Of a DNA stretch of 6,792 bases, positions 5,723 through 6,792 are shown in pieces. The position numbers were made by a program, and so were the translations under genes. The notes beneath the pieces are model-generated. The model had not been told where the DNA came from. It searched no databases and saw nothing but the letters and a program-made list of their open reading frames with translations. Every line of letters starts with the position of its first letter. Position 1 is the first letter of the stretch. Source of the stretch: an uncultured Bacteroidales bacterium. Its GTDB lineage: Bacteria > Bacteroidota > Bacteroidia > Bacteroidales > UBA3663. The stretch is from NCBI GenBank assembly GCA_905236195.1, contig CAJOOX010000210.1:1-6792 (forward strand), read 5' to 3'.

Positions 5723-6700
5723 ATGATTGAGAAAGTAATTCTCCTGGAGCAGGCCGACCCTGTCATCTTCTATGGCGTGAACAACAGCAACATCCTGCTG
5801 CTGAAGACGCTCTACCCCAAACTGCGCTTTGCCGCCCGTGGCCGTGCCATCAAAGTGTACGGCGACGAGGACGACATCTCCGTGTTCGAGACTTTTGTCG
5901 ACAAACTCGTCCGTTACTGCAACGACTACAACAAACTCAACGAGGAGGTCATCCTGGATTTCTACAACGGCGAGGGGCCTGTGGAGAAGCAGCACGACTC
6001 GCTGATTATCTACGGCGTGAACGGCAAACCCATCTCGGCCCGTACGGTCAACCAGCGCCGCCTGCTGGAGGCCTTCCAGCAGAATGACCTCGTCTTTGCG
6101 CTTGGTCCTGCCGGTTCGGGCAAAACCTATGTGGCAATCGCCCTGGCCGTGAGGGCCCTGAAGAACAAGGAGATACGCAAAATCATCCTCTCACGCCCCG
6201 CTGTGGAGGCCGGCGAGAAACTGGGCTTCCTGCCCGGCGAGATGAAGGACAAACTCGACCCCTATCTGCAGCCGCTCTATGATGCCCTGCAGGACATGAT
6301 TCCCGCAGCCAAACTCAAGGAACTGCTGGAGACCAACGTCATCCAGATTGCACCTCTGGCCTACATGCGCGGCCGTACCCTCTCCGACGCCATCATCATC
6401 CTCGATGAGGCACAGAACACAACAGCGCCCCAGATCAAGATGTTCCTCACCCGCTTGGGTCTCGGTGCCCGCATGATTGTGACGGGCGACATGTCGCAGG
6501 TCGATCTGCCCCGCAACGTCACCTCGGGTCTCGTACAGGCCCAGCGCATCCTCCGCAACATTCCGGGCATCGCCACCATCGAGTTCGACCGCGGCGACAT
6601 CGTGCGTCACCGTCTCGTCCAGAAGATTGTGGACGCCTACGACCGCTACGAGGAACAGCAGAAAGCCCGGAATCCCGAACTCTTCCCACCCGAAGAATAA
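5723..6700 (+). CDS. phoH: PhoH family ATPase
   Basis: This 325-residue cytoplasmic P-loop ATPase belongs to the PhoH group, related to the ATPase part of superfamily 1 helicases and linked in bacteria to RNA metabolism and ribosome or stress functions (exact substrate unsettled). The N-terminal part (1-105) includes VARG-like AARGRAIKVYGDED (37-50). The ATPase domain follows: Walker A GPAGSGKT (128-135), the family stretch SRPAVEAGEKLGFLPG (157-172), Walker B IIILDEAQN (224-232), TGDMSQVDLP (254-263) and a conserved late motif DRGDIVRH (289-296). Length fits the family (about 320-350). The MIEK start at 5723 agrees with Bacteroidales homologues as I remember them; the next Met is at residue 174. 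The acidic C-terminal tail (FPPEE) is short. It is transcribed from its own promoter at 5687-5718, behind a terminator. Confidence 0.96.
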   Translation: MIEKVILLEQADPVIFYGVNNSNILLLKTLYPKLRFAARGRAIKVYGDEDDISVFETFVDKLVRYCNDYNKLNEEVILDFYNGEGPVEKQHDSLIIYGVNGKPISARTVNQRRLLEAFQQNDLVFALGPAGSGKTYVAIALAVRALKNKEIRKIILSRPAVEAGEKLGFLPGEMKDKLDPYLQPLYDALQDMIPAAKLKELLETNVIQIAPLAYMRGRTLSDAIIILDEAQNTTAPQIKMFLTRLGLGARMIVTGDMSQVDLPRNVTSGLVQAQRILRNIPGIATIEFDRGDIVRHRLVQKIVDAYDRYEEQQKARNPELFPPEE

Positions 6701-6742
6701 AGGGATGTTCTATAAATTCTGTTTTAATTAACTTATACACAG

Positions 6743-6792
6743 ATGACCCTTTTATTTCGGCTGCTTTTTGCTTTCTGTGGCATCCTTTTGCC
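6743..6792 (+). CDS. Start of a gene with a hydrophobic N-terminus, cut by the window edge
   Basis: An open frame starts at ATG 6743, 42 bases after phoH, and runs to the edge. The 16 complete codons read MTLLFRLLFAFCGILL, which looks like a signal peptide or first membrane segment. A stop at 6725-6727 limits the frame upstream, and the AT-rich leader fits an initiation region. There is too little sequence to name it. Confidence 0.5.
   Translation, partial: MTLLFRLLFAFCGILL

Noticed and set aside
6705..6731. Short 8-residue frame between phoH and the last gene
   Set aside because: Too short, AT-rich and without any supporting signal.

Overview
This window looks like chromosomal DNA from a member of the Bacteroidota, most likely order Bacteroidales. 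Three observations support this. A PorT-type barrel gene (type IX secretion) lies next to fmt. The promoters are of the Bacteroidota type (TAnnTTTG at -7, TTTG at -33) and there are no clear Shine-Dalgarno sequences. The PhoH, Fmt and ECF-sigma proteins also have a Bacteroidales character. Genus cannot be fixed from the sequence alone; a Prevotellaceae-like lineage with fairly GC-rich genes is a guess.

Layout. Bases 1-102 hold about 2.5 copies of a 41-bp tandem repeat with internal palindromes, just past the 3' end of preA. From 108 to 5134 all genes are on the minus strand. In transcription order they are porT (5134-4439), fmt (4424-3432), a three-pass membrane protein with a signal peptide (3337-2531), an ECF sigma factor (2521-1967), a small two-pass membrane protein overlapping it by 4 bases (1970-1626), and preA (1592-108). 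A 15-bp direct repeat fills the gap in front of preA. From 5327 to the right edge all genes are on the plus strand. They are a very cysteine-rich small lipoprotein (5327-5611), a strong terminator (5632-5666), phoH (5723-6700) and the first 16 complete codons of another gene with a hydrophobic N-terminus (from 6743). The largest gap without a gene is the 192-base divergent region 5135-5326, which carries the lipoprotein promoter.

How the genes relate. porT-fmt (14-base gap) looks like one transcription unit. Membrane protein-sigma-small membrane protein (9-base gap, then 4-base overlap) looks like a self-contained regulatory module in which the membrane proteins plausibly control the sigma factor. 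preA, a pyrimidine-reducing flavoprotein subunit, follows 33 bases later and could be co-transcribed with the sigma module. phoH appears to have its own promoter placed so close to the start codon that the mRNA would be leaderless or nearly so.

Most of the window is ordinary core genome. The items most worth a second look are the cysteine-repeat lipoprotein, the PreA with a reduced N-terminal iron-sulfur domain, the probable leaderless phoH, and the two short tandem repeats flanking preA.
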